A stretch of DNA of 6,521 bases. It comes from Cyclobacteriaceae bacterium (lineage in GTDB: Bacteria > Bacteroidota > Bacteroidia > Cytophagales > Cyclobacteriaceae). A program made the translations under genes and the position numbers. Positions within the stretch are counted from its first letter, which is position 1; each line of letters opens with the position of its first letter. Below the pieces are notes generated by a model. The model was not told the DNA's origin. It ran no database searches and worked only from the letters and a program-made list of their open reading frames with translations. The stretch spans positions 1 to 6,521 of the forward strand of contig JAUUZS010000254.1 of NCBI GenBank assembly GCA_030589835.1, in the 5' to 3' direction. This document shows, piece after piece, positions 5,611-6,521 of this stretch.

Positions 5611-6521
5611 ATGAAAAAATTCATCATAGGTTTGGCTTCTATCGTGACATTATTGCTCATTGCAGCAATACTGATCCCGGTAATTTTTAAAGGTGACATT
5701 CAAAAGCAGGTAAAAATAGCACTTGATAAGAATATTGATGCCCATATTTACTTCGAGCCATCAAAATTTGGATTGACACTGTTCAAAGGATTTCCTAATC
5801 CTACGGCCTATATAGAAGATTTCGGAATTGTAGGAAAGGATCTTTTTGAGGGCGATACCTTGATGAGTGTGGGAACTTTTAATATAACGATTGATCTGTT
5901 TAGCCTTTTCGGAGATGATTATAGCATTAAATCCATAAATCTTGTAGATCCCAGGATCAATATCAAAGTAATGAAAAATGGCCGTGCCAATTACGACATC
6001 GTAGCTGAGTCCGAGGCCGCAGAGGAAAGCAGTGAAGAAGCCGAAAGTGATTTTAACCTGAAGATTGAAAGTTGGAATATTAGTAACGGACGAATAAGTT
6101 ATCTGGATGAAACCATGGATATGGAAATGGTGTTCGAAGGACTTAATCACAATGGAAGTGGGGATATTTCAGTGGATATTTATGATCTGAAAACATTCAC
6201 CACCATTGAAAAAGCAAGTGTCACCTATGAGGGTATTGGTTATTTGTCGGGTCAAAGCCTATTTGCTGATCTTACCATGAATATTAATATGCCGGAATTT
6301 AAATTCACCTTCAAGGAAAATGAAATAAAGGTAAATGACTTTCCGCTTTCCTTTGATGGCTATTTGGCAATGCCTTTCGATGATATTGATATGGACATTT
6401 CATTTGTAGCAAATAATAGTAGCATCAAAAGTCTTTATTCCTTAATTCCGGGAGCCTATACCCAGGATTTTGAAGGAATAAAAGCAGAAGGAAATATGTC
6501 CTTTTCCGGATTTCTGAAAGG
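5611..6521 (+). CDS. AsmA-family inner-membrane-anchored envelope protein, N-terminal part (cut by window edge)
   Basis: I translated an uninterrupted frame of 303 codons from ATG 5611 to the window end. Residues 1-3 are MKK, followed by a single hydrophobic segment at about 4-26 (FIIGLASIVTLLLIAAILIP and on). This is an uncleaved anchor, with the rest in the periplasm. The block at 47-130 is typical of Bacteroidota AsmA proteins: YFEPSKFGLTLFKGFPNPTA, then DFGIVGKDLFEGDTL (70-84), DLFSLFG (95-101), IKSINLVDPRINIKV (106-120) and NGRANYDI (123-130). An acidic Glu/Ser/Ala linker follows (132-147), then alternating beta-strand segments such as NISNGRISYLDE (156-167). AsmA-like proteins are thought to form beta-rich grooves that move phospholipids across the periplasm or tune outer-membrane assembly; the role here is inferred from family only. 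Full-length members are usually much longer. In-frame sequence upstream offers no earlier ATG. It is divergent from the glycogen synthase, with a -7 box at 5580-5587. Confidence 0.87.
   Translation, partial: MKKFIIGLASIVTLLLIAAILIPVIFKGDIQKQVKIALDKNIDAHIYFEPSKFGLTLFKGFPNPTAYIEDFGIVGKDLFEGDTLMSVGTFNITIDLFSLFGDDYSIKSINLVDPRINIKVMKNGRANYDIVAESEAAEESSEEAESDFNLKIESWNISNGRISYLDETMDMEMVFEGLNHNGSGDISVDIYDLKTFTTIEKASVTYEGIGYLSGQSLFADLTMNINMPEFKFTFKENEIKVNDFPLSFDGYLAMPFDDIDMDISFVANNSSIKSLYSLIPGAYTQDFEGIKAEGNMSFSGFLK

Noticed and set aside
5761..6150. A 129-codon minus-strand frame
   Set aside because: It is antisense to the AsmA-family gene, whose plus-strand frame carries clear family wording across the same interval.
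1..6521. A TamA-TamB-like pair formed by the BamA-like barrel and the AsmA-family protein
   Set aside because: The two genes are on opposite strands, more than 5 kb apart, with clpB and glycogen synthase between them. TamA/TamB partners are normally adjacent, so the window gives no link beyond both being envelope proteins.
1..6521. CRISPR array, insertion sequence, prophage, tRNA/rRNA or defence genes
   Set aside because: I saw no regularly spaced repeats, transposase or integrase motifs, structural RNA signatures or defence domains; the genes are all core housekeeping or envelope functions.

Overview
The window reads as ordinary chromosomal DNA from a member of the Bacteroidota. Four things point there. 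ClpB has Bacteroidota-style wording, including the second P-loop GTTGVGKT. The glycogen synthase is of the eukaryote-like GT3 type, which in bacteria is mainly known from this phylum. Two cell-envelope genes match Bacteroidota AsmA and BamA/TamA-like proteins. The best promoter candidates match the phylum's TAnnTTTG -7 box, and there is no consistent Shine-Dalgarno use. An order such as Cytophagales is possible, but the sequence alone does not settle it.

Layout from left to right. Positions 1-296 (minus) hold the N-terminus of a secreted beta-barrel protein of the BamA/TamA (Omp85) family, cut by the window edge. Positions 297-599 have no gene but hold a strong bidirectional terminator (366-400), a long imperfect inverted repeat (452-565) and a short hairpin just after the clpB stop. 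Positions 600-3212 (minus) are a complete clpB disaggregase. A 170-base gap follows. Positions 3383-5197 (minus) are a complete GT3 glycogen synthase, whose frame stays open upstream to 5278. Positions 5198-5610 are a divergent control region with candidate promoters for both flanking genes. Positions 5611-6521 (plus) are the N-terminal 303 codons of an AsmA-family envelope protein, cut by the window edge.

The glycogen synthase and clpB lie in the same direction and could share some readthrough, since no terminator is visible between them. The BamA-like gene is separated from clpB by the terminator, and the AsmA gene is divergent. The genes cover protein rescue, carbon storage and the envelope; nothing shows that they form one system. 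There is no mobile element, CRISPR array, RNA gene or defence locus, and I see no new multi-gene system. The observations most worth following are the near-complete glucose-6-phosphate allosteric site in a bacterial GT3 enzyme and the structured region downstream of clpB.
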